The translations under genes were made by a program, and so were the position numbers. 64,000 nt of DNA from Raphanus sativus (taxonomy: Eukaryota; Streptophyta; Magnoliopsida; Brassicales; Brassicaceae). Numbering within the stretch: the stretch's first letter is position 1; each line of letters begins with the position of its first letter. Below, one piece after another: positions 37,601-49,574 of the stretch. The notes beneath the pieces were generated by a model. It was not told the origin of the DNA, did not search any database, and saw nothing but the letters and a program-made list of their open reading frames with translations. The stretch is taken from NCBI RefSeq assembly GCF_000801105.2, contig NC_079511.1, positions 10,842,784 to 10,906,783 of the forward strand. The letters run 5' to 3'.

Positions 37601-40600
37601 GTAATTCTCCAGGCCAAGCTCCTTCAGACAAGTAGCCAGAGCCTTTCTGGCATTCTCACGTGTGCTATCCATCGGGCTCCTCAAAAGATTGGAAAGTTTA
37701 GAGACTAAAGAATCTATTTTTGAGTCCATTATCTCTTTGGGAAGTAGCTTTAGAACCTTCACAGCAGCTACATAGGCGTTGACATTAAGGCCATCAGACT
37801 CAGAATCCAACAGCTCCAGTATCTTCGGGTACAAGGTTTTCTCAAGGCAAACCTCGTGACCCTCCTGTGCGTAACCACTACCTTTTGCAAAATGAAACTT
37901 GTCCAAAATCAAGCAGACGAGATTCAACAGACGCTTGCTCTTGTCCGTAGACTTCTTCATCTCATGGAAACACCGATCCAGTAGAGCGTCGTACGTGTTC
38001 CAACTCATATGAGCAGACAGGGATGCAAGGGCTTCTACGCATGCACCAAAGACATTTTCATCTTTACTATTTTGACCCTTTTTAACTCCACCTTTTCTAT
38101 CTTGAGCTTTTCTTTCTTGTCCATCAAGCAACATGTTGAAAAAGATTGAGACCAAGAGTTTTCTCACAACTCCCTGCAACCCCAACAGAAATTGGTCATA
38201 AGTCCACTAAAACTACAAAAATAGTGATAAAAAAATCTAAGAGATCACCTCAGGCAGATCAATGCTATCTTTGATCTCTTTGGCAAAACGTTTAACTGCA
38301 TTTGCTCTACGGTGTGCCTACAAGACATTCAAAAGAACAGTCATTGTAAGGTTACCACAACACAAATACAAACTGTTACATAATCCATTCTGATAAAGCG
38401 ACTTACCTGAATGTTAAAGACGTTTTTAAAGAAATCAAGGTCATCGTTTTCAGAGCACAAAGGTCTGAAGGCAGCAAGATTCCCGGAATCTGGAAGGCTC
38501 ATCACCATTTTGCGTATCAAAAGAATCTCCCCCTGCAGCAGAATAATTTGTTTATAAAAGTAAAATCTAAAACCATGAGTATCAGCATGGCAATAAAAAT
38601 TCACTCATGCCAGACTTAGAAAGAAGGGTCTTTGTACCTTTCCACTTGAGATTCCTTTGTTTACTGCATCGCCAATGTGTTTCAGAATAAACTTATTCAT
38701 AATCCACAACACGCGATCGCCTGTCCAGCTTGCAACAGATTTTGAAACCTCTTTACCAATGTCAGAGTGAGCTGAGGCCTCTTGGTCAAGTATAGAGGCT
38801 GAAAATTCAATAAAAGTGCATAAGAGGTTACATGCGCAATCCCTTAAGGTAACTTCTTTTGATGCTATGTTGTATAGACTCTGTGAGATAATGATCATCA
38901 TGTGCTGCTCCGAGGATTCGTTAAAGAAATCCACATCAATCTTCGCATAAGCGTCCATTATTGTTTCATAGTCAAGGTCATCAACTTCCATGGGTGAGGT
39001 TGCATTCATATCGCTGATGCATTTCGCCTGTAAGACGACATAACCAATAGTTTGTTACAATCTCAAACGCAAAAAAAAGATCAAAACCAAAGGAAGATGG
39101 CACTTACCACTCGATCTAGAGAAACGTCGACTTTTGCAAGAGACTCAAGAAGGTTACAAATGCATAATCGGACATTAGGTTTAGCGTCAACAAGCAGATG
39201 AGAGACTGTATCTATGATTTTGTTAGTACTCTCACTCCCAAGCAACGATGTGATGTCTTGAATGGCTAGTAAAGCCTCACGATGAATATCTGCAGACAAT
39301 TTCACACGTTTAACCAAGAAAGACAGAAAGATGTCCAAATACTTCATAACATGAGATTCATCTCTGATATGCTTCGACAACAGTTTAACAATCTTAATCT
39401 CTCCTTCTCCATGATACTTGAATGATTTCCTGATCATAATTCACACTTTTTTTCTTTAGAAGTAGAAACAAAGATGAAATTTAACTAAGTCTGTTGATTT
39501 AGAGAACCATTACCTTCTCAAAATATCTCCACGGAAAAGAGAATGTAAGTTGTTAATCAGTGCGTCTATGTATGGATTTAAGACATCGTCTTTCTCAAGG
39601 CTCAGCAGATTCTTTATGAAACTCAAGGCAGAGGACTTTATATGGTTTGAAGCTGTGGTGACTGTTAGAACTGAGAAAATGTCTGGAACAAGAGACTCTT
39701 CCCGACATAAGAAGGTGACGAGATTGGGGCATTTACTCATTGACAGGAAGCATGTGAACAGTGAGCTTGGTTTCTTACTGCTAGAACCCTCCTGCTTAAA
39801 ACTCTTGATCAACGGATTCACCGCTGAAAAGAATAGGTCCCAGAACTCAGAGCCAAGTTCACAATCCTCGTACTTTTTAAGAACATGAGCAATAATCCTC
39901 AGACATAAGGATCTCAACTTTTTAAACTGATTTAAAGAAGTGCCAGCCTACATAAAAGAAAAACTTTCAGACAATGTTTTGTTTGGATAAACAACACCAA
40001 ATAACAATTTTTTACCTGGTCGTGATTTGTTGAGACAATCTCTGTATCAATATTACTTTCTTCATTGATAGTTGGAGCGTTGTTTGCCAATAGGCGGACA
40101 ACACATCCCATAAGAAAGCCTAGAAATGGTCGGACACGGAATACATCAAAGACTTCGAGTATGTGTTGGATGACATGAAGAAAACCAGATCTCATCTTCC
40201 AGGATAAGGTAGAAAGAGCATCTACGTTAATATATTTCGTGAACTTGGACTTTTGGAAATAATCCAGAGAGCTTTTGCCTGAGCTCCAAAACAAGTCCGT
40301 TGCTTCATCTGATATGATGTTCAAAGGCTTCATCAACAATGCAAAGAACAGGGAAATTTTATTAACATCCAGCCGAGAAATAAGGCGAAGAACTGCCTCT
40401 CTGTTACGGATACTTGTACCCTGACAACAACAACAACAACAACAACAAAAAATGTTAGGACCTAAGTGTAGTAAACTAAAACAGAAGGTATGTAGTAACA
40501 CACGTACCTTACGCGACGCTGAGTCCTTCAAACTCCTAACTTTTGGAGTAAGTATTCTAATTACAAGAGAAACAAAATGAGATCTGTGAGCTTCTTCAAT

Positions 40601-43600
40601 GTCCTTGGAGAAGGCCGTGAGCTCTTCTTTCAGTTTTTTACGTTTAATCAGATTCTCCAAACGATGGCGGTGTGGGAGTAAATAGTCATTCCACAACACA
40701 AGGCACTCTAGGACACTCATTTGTATTTCAGCATCATTATCATCCAAGAACCTAGTAAAAAAGTTTCCAAAGAACACAAACCCAACATGCAGAGAGACGT
40801 CAATGAAAATTTCCTTACTCCAAGATATTCAAAAGAACATTTGGTGCCAACCTGTACTGCAAAACGTCGTTTACAAATTGACTAAAACGTGACGACCTCG
40901 GGTTCTTCATCAGCTTCAGCAAAGTCAACCACTGTTTAAGCAGCCCCTTCCACTTCTCTCCTTTACAAACCCCACCGTCATATAATCCGACCCTTCAACG
41001 TAGAGAGAAAGACTAGATGATGACAACAGATGAATCAAACAGCTCTTCAAGAACAAAATATACAGAGACGTGATTACCTCATAGGATTTTCAGTGTTGTA
41101 CCCCATAAATTTCAATAGCAGAGGGAGAATATCAGAGGCATGAGACTGAGCAACATTGGGAACTTTCTGTAAGGTCTTTAGCAACAGAGATGCTACATCT
41201 GCAGTAGGTGTACCATTATACGGCTGGAAGAGAAATGAATTAAACCTCTCCATCAGACCTGCAGAATGGAAAAGACAAACATCAGAACTGTAGAGAAATA
41301 AAGATATATGAAAAGAATAATATAGAGACGCAAAAATATTGGTAAATGATATATCTGAAACTGCAACCAAAAAAAAAGCTACCACTATGCTTCTGTGAAA
41401 TGCTGTAGTTTTCATTCTCATCATGGCTGTGGAGTGCTTCAAGTTTTAGTTGGCACTGGCCCAAATAATGAACAAAATCATTCCACACTGCTCCCGTTTG
41501 CTTCGTCATAAGAAGAGCAAGACACTTAGATGCTGGTTCCCATATTTCAGTAGATTCCTTGTTTCTATGAAAAAGACCTATCATTCCATTGAATACAAGC
41601 GGCACATATGCATCATGTATCCTGCCAGCAGAGAGATCATTTTGTATTGTTGCCAATTCATTTCCAGTGGATAATGGGTGATGACGCTCTTCAACTATTT
41701 TCAATAACTGAAGAACCTGGTAATGATAGATATTACTGTTAGTAAACCAATCAGGATTTGAGAGTAAGGCTTTTGGAATACACAACTAAAGATATCTACT
41801 CACATTCGTTTCAGAGGAAGACTTTTGAACCACTTCAATTTTCAGCTTCTTCTTCATTGGACGATGCTCTTCAACACAAGGGTCAGGAGACAAAGGTTCA
41901 AAATGGCATAAGATCCTTAAAGTCATAACACGGACGTCTTTATGGGGGTGACGTAAATTTTCAGAAAATATGTCAAAGGCATCTTCAGCATTTTTTGCTT
42001 GGAGTTCTGTACATGGCTTAGAGTTACCATCGTTAGCTAATAGAGGTCTGCAATATAAAAACTGAATCAGTGATGGTCGAACACGGAATTTAAAAAAAAA
42101 AATAACTGAATAAATCACCAGAATATAGAAACTCGCCTATACACAAAATCCAAATAATCGGCCACAGGAGACAGAACTTGTACACATGACTTGTAACATT
42201 TAGCAAGAGACAAAGCTTCCTCTACATCACTGTGGATGAGTCTTCCAGTAGAACTGATTTTGAGACATGACCTCAAAGTAGCACCAAGTAAGCTCTGCCA
42301 CATCAGTTCCTGAGAACTAGAAGCGTTCACTGAAAAAGAGATATAGCACACAAAAATATTATGATAACTTCTAAGAAATATGACCATGATCAAGAACATC
42401 AGCATAATAAAGTGGAAGTAGGCATGGCCAAAAACTTACCAACTGAGGCTGCCAACTTGTGTTTCAGAGTATTCTTGAAGCGAATCAGTAGTGATGAATC
42501 CACTTTGAAATAGGGAAAACAATTGACAGCTCCCCAAACAATAGCCAACTCAGACTCATCAGTATGAGCTAGTCCTGTATTCTCCATATTCGTTTGAATC
42601 TTCTTAATCTTGTCTTCTAAGAACTCCTGAATACTCTCAAATGATCCATATACGTTATCCACCTTGTCGTGGCTTGCTTGCTGCTTCTCACACAATAATA
42701 GTAAGAGAGGAATAACCTCCTCCGAAGACCCCGTAATCATATTGTTGATCGAACTGCAACACATAAGTTAGTCGATTAGGACATAAAGATAGGCAGGTTT
42801 TCAAGAGGTAATTAAAAAGTCTTGCCTTAATATATTACTGGTAAAGGCTTGCACTATTAATTTATCCTTCTTCTCTAGCAATCCCCGCAAGAAGCTCAGC
42901 AAACTGGGAGGATTACATGATCAGTTACAAGGTAGAAAAAATAGAATTTAGAATTGCAAAAAATGTAAACAAGATACCTTGAAGTCTTCAAGGAAAAAAT
43001 GGGGGTCCATTGTGAAGCAATGGATTCCAGCTCATTGACATCACTGGGTATGTCAAGGGTGCATAACATCAGTCCCAAAGATTTACCGAGAATATCAGAG
43101 GAATCCATAAAAGTTGAGACAATCTGGCTCACAAGTCCAACCAAATATCGGTAATCTGTTACACATTGACAAGGAGTTAAAAATCGTGATAGGATCATCA
43201 TGCAAACCTATGTTTTCATGCGTGCTTAATAAGAAATAACTCACCATAAACTTTGAGACCTTTCCTAACCCTAACAGCTGAAGTAAGCAGTGTCAAGAGT
43301 CGGGTCAAATGAGCTGAGTTTTTGTTTTTGATTGATCTCTTTGTTTCTTTATACAAGCAGTCCCACATAACGGTTAATTCTTCTGCTTTAGTTGCCTCGC
43401 ATATTCTTTGCAAAGCTGAACTCACAGCTTCTACTGTATTACCAGAACCTGTAATGAGATGAAACATCAAACCATGACCAACTAGTTTCTAAACTAATCA
43501 CAAGTACATTATTGGAAATGGATATACTAGAGAGAGATATATAGAAAACACACTAGACTTAGAAAAGAGGACTTACCCTGAGGAGAATCAACAGAAGAGG

Positions 43601-45408
43601 ACAATGTTGAATCTTTCAGCAAGAAACTCAAAGCTTTCCCAGCTTTGGAATGGAGACTTTTCCCAGAAGCATCCCTCATCATAACATGATATAGTAGAAT
43701 AGCTCCTCCACATTTTTTCAGTGGGTCAGCAAGTTCAGAAAGGATCCTCTTGATCCCTGTAACGTCCGTGAGATAAGAATCAACTAGACTGTCTCTAACA
43801 TAGACAAGGAGAAAACATAAGGAAATAAATAAAAAAGCGATTCATCACCTATCTCGCGTTGCTCATCCCGTGCAGTCCTCAACAAAAGTGCCATCGAACG
43901 TGACATCAATTCGTTGATAGATTCTTGTGGGTAGTACCTCAGCTCCAGTGTATCCCTACATCAAAAGAAAAAAACAGAAATCTATAAACAACCGAAGAAA
44001 CATGCAGTGTATTATTTACAGCATGTATTTTGACTTTACGGGAAGAAAACTACAATACTAATCCACTTACCTGAGAACACCTTCGATGTCGCATATGAGA
44101 TACTTCTGCAGGTTCTTTACTATGTTCGACCAAGATACGAATATCTTCACGAAAGGAAACGACCAGAATATCAGCCAAAAAAATAGTATGTAACATTCAA
44201 GCATTGTTCTGAGTGTAAAACATGTTTGACAAGAGCAAAAACCTGCTTAACAATCTCTGGCTCTTTCTGAGCACCATTTTTCAGGAGTGTCACTAAGGAG
44301 TTAACAAGCCGAGGAAGGAAGCTAGACAAGAAATATACAACAAAAGGAATCGGTTAGAATATATAGACAAGTAGTGATCAAAGACACCACAAACGAAGCA
44401 AGAGAAGAAAGGGAAATACAATTTTCTATAACATTCTGTGAACTGTTTGCATCAGTTCATAGACTATGTTGTCTAGTGTTCTCTGTAGCCAGCTCAAAAA
44501 AAAATTCAATGGATTTTCCAAAGCATTAATTTCCACTAAGTTATAAACAATTACAGGCACTCTGTTTTCACTATCCAGAGTACAATATTTGGAATGCTCT
44601 AAGAATGCATAAGTGGCACTTTCAAAAACCATAAAAGAGTATGATTTTGTGCAGCTGAAAAGAATAAATAAGTTTTAATAAATACTCACGGAATAAAGCT
44701 GTCCAAGAGATCTCTGGATAAAGCATCAATCAACCTACACAGAGAGACAGAAAGGGTATGTTCTATGTTCATGCTTATCATGCTTGCATGTAACTGGATT
44801 AAAGAAAGATATGAGTGTGGGAAGATTGGCAAACCGGAGAAAGGCGTCCAGAGAGAATCTTGCTTTCATGTGTAATTCAGAGACAAGCGTTGAGAAGATT
44901 ATTTCTTTCTGAGAGATAACCAACGGAAGAGTTTGAACAAAAGGCAGCATCTTTTCATAGAATGAAATAAAATATTCTGCTATATCCAGTTCCTGCATTA
45001 GACCAACCAAATTATTACATGTCTCTCTCTGAAGTCTGAAATACAATACTATAAAGACAAGCAGAAGAAAAATTAAAAAAACTTTGATCAAAAGTAACAC
45101 ATACCCTTAATTCTACGAGGCGATCCTTGAGAAAGGTGGAACCCTCTGAAGGCTCAGCCTTGACCTTCTCCAAGGTCTTGAAGACATTGACGACTTGTGT
45201 TTTAGTGTCTTCCATTTTCTCACCGGGACTCTTGTACTGCATGCATCCACAAGAGTAGCACGCACATAACAAAATACAAACTCAGTGAATTTTTTTCTGA
45301 AACGGTAATTACAAAGAAACAGAACGAAGAAAGACGAACCTTAAATTTATTCGTTCCCTCAGAGTTGTTGAGCGACTTGACAGCCCTAGAATCAGCTGGA
45401 GTCGCCAT
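34632..45408 (-). CDS. UTP20: UTP20/DRIM-type U3 snoRNP (SSU processome) protein
   Basis: A very large multi-exon gene runs from ATG 45408 (MATPADSRAVKSLNNSEG) to the stop at 34632. About 25-30 short introns yield an estimated 2,500 residues of HEAT-like helical repeats. The DRIM hallmark lies in the middle: DLDFFKNVFNIQ (about 38430) continues after the next intron as AHRRANAVKRFAKEI, followed by LPEGVVRKLLVSIFFNMLLD and a single exon of about 590 codons (38185-36401). The C-terminus is strongly basic (EKRRREEKIMSVVNPERNAKRKLKLASKNKANKKRR), as in UTP20. The protein scaffolds the 90S pre-ribosome in the nucleolus for 18S rRNA processing. I followed most exons and saw consensus sites without internal stops, but did not check every junction. 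A telo-box sits in the 5' leader. The gene is flanked on both sides by partial copies of itself. Introns contain a (GTT)n tract near 40430 and an unusually long intron at about 44324-44688. Confidence 0.82.
44324..44688 (-). other. Oversized intron in UTP20 with a stray ORF
   Basis: The intron between the exon ending DLLDSFIP and the exon starting FLPRLVNSLV is 365 bp. The equivalent intron in the truncated copy is about 100 bp. It holds a minus-strand ORF of about 70 codons at 44426-44632 with no recognised similarity. The extra sequence looks like an insertion, or the shorter copy lost it. Confidence 0.4.
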
Positions 45409-45433
45409 GATCACGGCACTACGCTTTTTTTTT

Positions 45434-45442
45434 TTAGGGTTT
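45434..45442 (-). promoter_or_regulatory. Telo-box in the UTP20 leader
   Basis: Read on the minus strand, AAACCCTAA lies 26-34 bp before the start codon. Telo-boxes near the start are a known mark of plant ribosome-biogenesis genes, which supports the product call. Confidence 0.6.
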
Positions 45443-45909
45443 TGAAAACTCCCTGATTCTGATTCTGATTCCGAGCTCTCTAATTTCCGATTTTTACTAG
45501 GAAGTCAAAACTGGAAGAAGAGAGAGAGGAAGCCGCGCAGAGATTTTTGGGAGGACAAAGGCTTAAACCCTTCTTTCTCGAGATTTATAGTGTGTGTACT
45601 TCTATAAACAAATGATTTTTATTTCCATATATAATAATTAATTAATTAGGACTAAACGGACCGGGTAGATATCCGGTTCTGTAACCGACCGAGTTTTTCC
45701 GGTGTTAAACCAAATTTAAACCGAGTTATTAAAATTATGGTTCGATTCAATTTAGTGTTTTTCAGGGTAAAGTTATTAGGGGTCTGGTTGTAGACTCGGA
45801 GCTGGGATGTTTGGTTCTGTTGGTAGTTAAATGTTTTAATTTTCACCTTTGGTTCTCTATAATTTTATACCTTGGATGAAATTTAGTAAGGAAAGAAAGT
45901 ATATGGCTT
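45443..45909. other. UTP20 promoter region
   Basis: AT-rich upstream sequence; a GA-rich tract near 45515-45530. No gene. Confidence 0.45.
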
Positions 45910-46133
45910 AAGAATTGTCAAGTGTTAGGGCAGAGGCTTATTAAAAACAAAAAAAAAATTAGGAATATGCTGTGCAGAGATCTAAAGAATCATTACTAAG
46001 TTCTTAAAAATAATATGAAAATTTCATATCTTGAATATAATGGAACTTATAGAACTGACTTGAAATCAACACACACTTAAAACCAAAACACACAAAATCT
46101 GTTGTTTTGCCCGCTTCATTTTCAAGATCTCTG
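45910..46133 (+). repeat. Direct repeat A, right flank copy of beta-COP segment
   Basis: Near-identical to 49347-49574 in the same orientation over about 225 bp, sharing AATTGTCAAGTGTTAGGGCA, TTCATATCTTGAATATAATG and ACACAAAATCTGTTGTTTTG. It lies just 3' of the truncated beta-COP gene. Confidence 0.85.
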
Positions 46134-46156
46134 TGTCGGTTTCTTACTAGCTAACC

Positions 46157-48604
46157 TCAGTTGCTACCCTTTTGTTTGAGGGTGATTTTGTCTCCAAGAC
46201 TTAGCGCAATCCCTTGCGTCTTGCTCCTTATCCTTATGTAGCCACTCAATGCTCCGTCCGTTTGCTTCTCGATACTCACATTCACTAGAGCATCCTCACC
46301 AAACACACTTTTTGCGTATAAGTTTGCTGCAAGGAACCCACATTCTCCGTCTAGTTCAGATCTGCAAATAGGGAGAGACGCACTAGTTAGTAAGAAGAGT
46401 TTCGGTCTACAAGAGAAGAAAGAAGGAATAAGAATCTGAACTTACGGGGCAGTGAGACACTTCATGTTTGTGGATTTGATAATGTGGTCGAGGAACTCTC
46501 TTTCGTTCTCAATCTTGGTGTTCACAGCAACCTGACATGAAGACCACAACGGAAACGGTTAAACACCAAAACTCGAAACAAAGTGTAAAAGGTTTCGGTG
46601 TATGACCTTGTTTTCCCATTCAAACTCTGCCCACATGGTTCTGAAAGCAACATCCGAGCAAACAGCAGGGGAGATATAATCCATGATATCGATGTGAATG
46701 TCGTTTAGTACCACCACGTTTCGCTCCATAACATTTGATGTCTCATAGACGATGTTCCCGAATATGACTCCGGTCTCTGTGGACGAGACCTTGATGTTTG
46801 CTTTTATCTGCATGCTCGTTGCAGGTGCAAGGCTATAGTTTTGAGGACGCTCAACAAGCTTGAGATCACCCATGGTTGCTAACTCCAAGCACAGATTCTG
46901 AAGAGTATCCTTTGTACGGTTGATAACGGTAACCTCGAGTGCGATGTCGTAGTGATGGACTGTCACATATGCTTCAGCATAGACTGGATCACTGAATCCT
47001 GTGAGTTGAAGAATACGGTTGAGTTTGTTCGCATCGTTCTCGTCCTTGGTGAATTCTCCGGTAGCACGCTTCAGGTCATCTTGCACCTGGTCTTCCAACT
47101 CAAGTTGACTCATTCCCTGAAAAAATAAACTTATCATCAGAAATTTTATCTACTGACAGATTTTTAAAAATGACCAGCCACTATAAACTTCTGTTGTCCT
47201 TCAATTTGAGAAAATGAAAAAAAAAATCGGATATGAACTGTAAAATCGGATATGAACTGTAAAATCGGATATGAACTGATAGAACGTGTCCAGCAACCTG
47301 GTTATGATTGAAACTCTCAACTTGGGATTTGTTTCTATTATCTCTCTAACAAATGAAATCACGTCGAGTGCTGAAGCCACATTGCTATCTCCCAAGAAAT
47401 CCATAAGAAGATGGACCACTGTGCTTGCAACTTCGGGGAACTTAACTGCACATGCATGGATTGCTTGAATAAGCATTTGTCTGTACTCTCCATTCTTCTC
47501 AAGCTCTCCACTCTGTGTCTTCACAACTTCTTTCTTCAACATTTGAACGACCTCATTAATGTTATGATGAGTAATCAAATCAAGAGCAATGTCAAGTGTC
47601 TTCCTGCGAATATCAAGGTTCGGGCTTGAGAGTACTCTGAGCACATCTATTATTAGCTCAACCATGATATCTCTGTGCGATGACTTAAGCTCACTCAACC
47701 GATCGAGCAAAATGAGCTTCACATTGTTGTCACTCTGAGAAAGAAGAAGTTGACAGTAGGTGTTGGCAGCAGCCCTAATAGCAGTAGGGGCAGATGAGAG
47801 AGAAACAAGCGTCCCAGCACATTCATAGATAACTGCAGAGGAAGTGGCACTCAACAGAGAAATAATAATCTTAATATATTTCCCCTTCTCCGATGGTTTA
47901 GTCTTACACACACTTCGAATCAGCTCCAGCACCACCATCTGAAGCGACTCATTCCAGTCTGAAACCTTGTCAACATTGCTCAGAAGATAATTCACAGCTC
48001 GTTCCTCAGCACAGGTAAAGAGCATCAGAAACGCATTTCTCTTGGCAGACGGATCTTGTTCTGATGACAAAGCTTTCTCGATCATTTCAGGTGCATCCAC
48101 GAAGAGCTGCTCACCATGTGGAAGCTTATAGATCGACATGACGGCCAGAATTGCATTCCTACGAACAAACGGATGACGGTGCTCCAGATTCTGCAACACT
48201 GATGGAGTCAAAGGCTCCACGATCTCAGTCTCCTTCAACCGGCAGAGAAACCTCAGCGTCACTCCGCGAATGTACTCATTAGGATGCATAAGGTTGTTCC
48301 GAAGATTCTGGCAAATCAAAATCATCTCAGGCAGCACCTTCCCTCTGGAATCTGTTTTCTCGATCAGCTCCAGGTACAGCAGCAGAAGCTTTTGGATCGT
48401 GTGGTCCTCGGAAGGCAGCACGTATCGAATAATAGTTATGAAAAGCTGAGGAATGGTTTCGCCGTTCAGCAAAAGCATAACCGCCTTCTTCATGGCATCA
48501 ACTTTTGCTTCCACATCGTTTCCTTCTAGAGCTTCTTTAATCTCCTTGGCAACTGCTGGAGTCCCTTTGTCATAGTGTACGAGCAAGGTACTAGATTTGT
48601 CCAT
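46157..48604 (-). pseudogene. Coatomer beta subunit (beta-COP) gene with internal deletion
   Basis: Intact beta-COP is about 948 residues. Here the N-terminal 440 codons are one perfect exon (48604 to about 47285: MDKSSTLLVHYDKGTPAVAK... ITRLLDTFYQ). The C-terminal exons 47116-46607, 46531-46446 and 46361-46157 are also clean ([20 protein letters not shown]... [11 protein letters not shown], stop). Roughly 230 codons between them, normally carrying the rest of the adaptin-like trunk and the linker, are missing. They are replaced by about 165 bp containing a 19-bp motif in three tandem copies. Read straight through, the N-terminal part ends at a stop at 47201, giving a 467-residue truncated protein. 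Introns near the 3' end and a probable 5'-UTR acceptor at about 48613 are kept, so this arose through DNA, not retroposition. It is called a pseudogene because the trunk-appendage link is lost. A functional truncated protein cannot be excluded, since neither end carries a stop. Confidence 0.85.
47223..47279. repeat. Three tandem copies of a 19-bp motif at the beta-COP breakpoint
   Basis: AAAATCGGATATGAACTGT occurs at 47223-47241, 47242-47260 and 47261-47279 (last base differs), exactly where beta-COP homology ends. This looks like repair slippage at a deletion junction. Confidence 0.9.
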
Positions 48605-49346
48605 CTTTTAGAGCTCTGCAAAGAACGTGAAACACAAACCAAATTGAAAAAAATAAAAAAGACTTCTGAGCTCAAATGAAAAAGAAAATCATGCAAGGAG
48701 CACTACTGATAAATAAAGGTGCAGATCACATAGTAACAAACAAGATAAGCAAAATGTTAATGTTTTTTGCGGTTTCGAGTTTTAGTTACTGAGCATAAGA
48801 ACATTACTAGCTTCATCATCACTGCTCAAGTAAACTTTATACAAGAAATTTTAATGACTACACAGCAATCATCTACACCTCTCTGCTTAAAATTCCAAAC
48901 AGTGAATGAAGCATGTCTCCGTATTCGACCTTCAATTTTTTTTTAAAAGGACTGAATAGAATCAACACCTCTGTTCTCCAATCCATGGTTTAATGAGCAA
49001 ACATCACAATTAAAGAAGATAATTCGAAAATGTCGTAAAAAAAACTTGAAATCCTCAGATCCAGCAATGAACATTATTATACTACAAACACAATCAAATC
49101 ATTAACATAAATCATAGTTTCGGATCCACTAAGATCCAAAACGAATGCAATCTCTTAACTCCTACGATTTGAAGAGAAGCGATCAAATCTACTCAGCTGC
49201 ATAAACAGGAAAATGGTGTTCCTAGAGGAGTCGGATCGAGATCAAACAGACGACGTCCGAGAAAACCGACACAATGTAGATTTACACAAGAGAAAAGGCA
49301 TAAGGAGATGGATCTAACTTGGAATATGCTGTGTTAGGGCATAAGG
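48605..49346. other. 5' leader, intron and promoter of the truncated beta-COP copy
   Basis: Contains the putative 5'-UTR acceptor (TTTGCAG near 48613) and about 700 bp of upstream sequence. At its end, GGCATAAGGAGA occurs twice (about 49298 and 49337) and GGAATATGCTGTG occurs at 49321 and again inside repeat A', so this junction is shuffled. Confidence 0.5.
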
Positions 49347-49574
49347 AGAATTGTCAAGTGTTAGGGCAGAGGCTTATTAAAAACAAAAAAAAAAAATTAG
49401 GAATATGCTGTGCAGAGATCTAAGAATCATCACTAATAAGTTCTTAAAAATAATATGAAAATTTCATATCTTGAATATAATGGAACTTATAGAGCTGACT
49501 TGAAATCAACACACACTTAAAAACCAAAACACACAAAATCTGTTGTTTTGCCGGCTTCATTTTTAAGATTTCTG
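49347..49574 (+). repeat. Direct repeat A', left flank copy
   Basis: The second copy of the 225-bp repeat at 45910-46133. It abuts the 3' end of the truncated UTP20 copy, whose last codons (NLQKS, stop) run into it. Confidence 0.85.
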
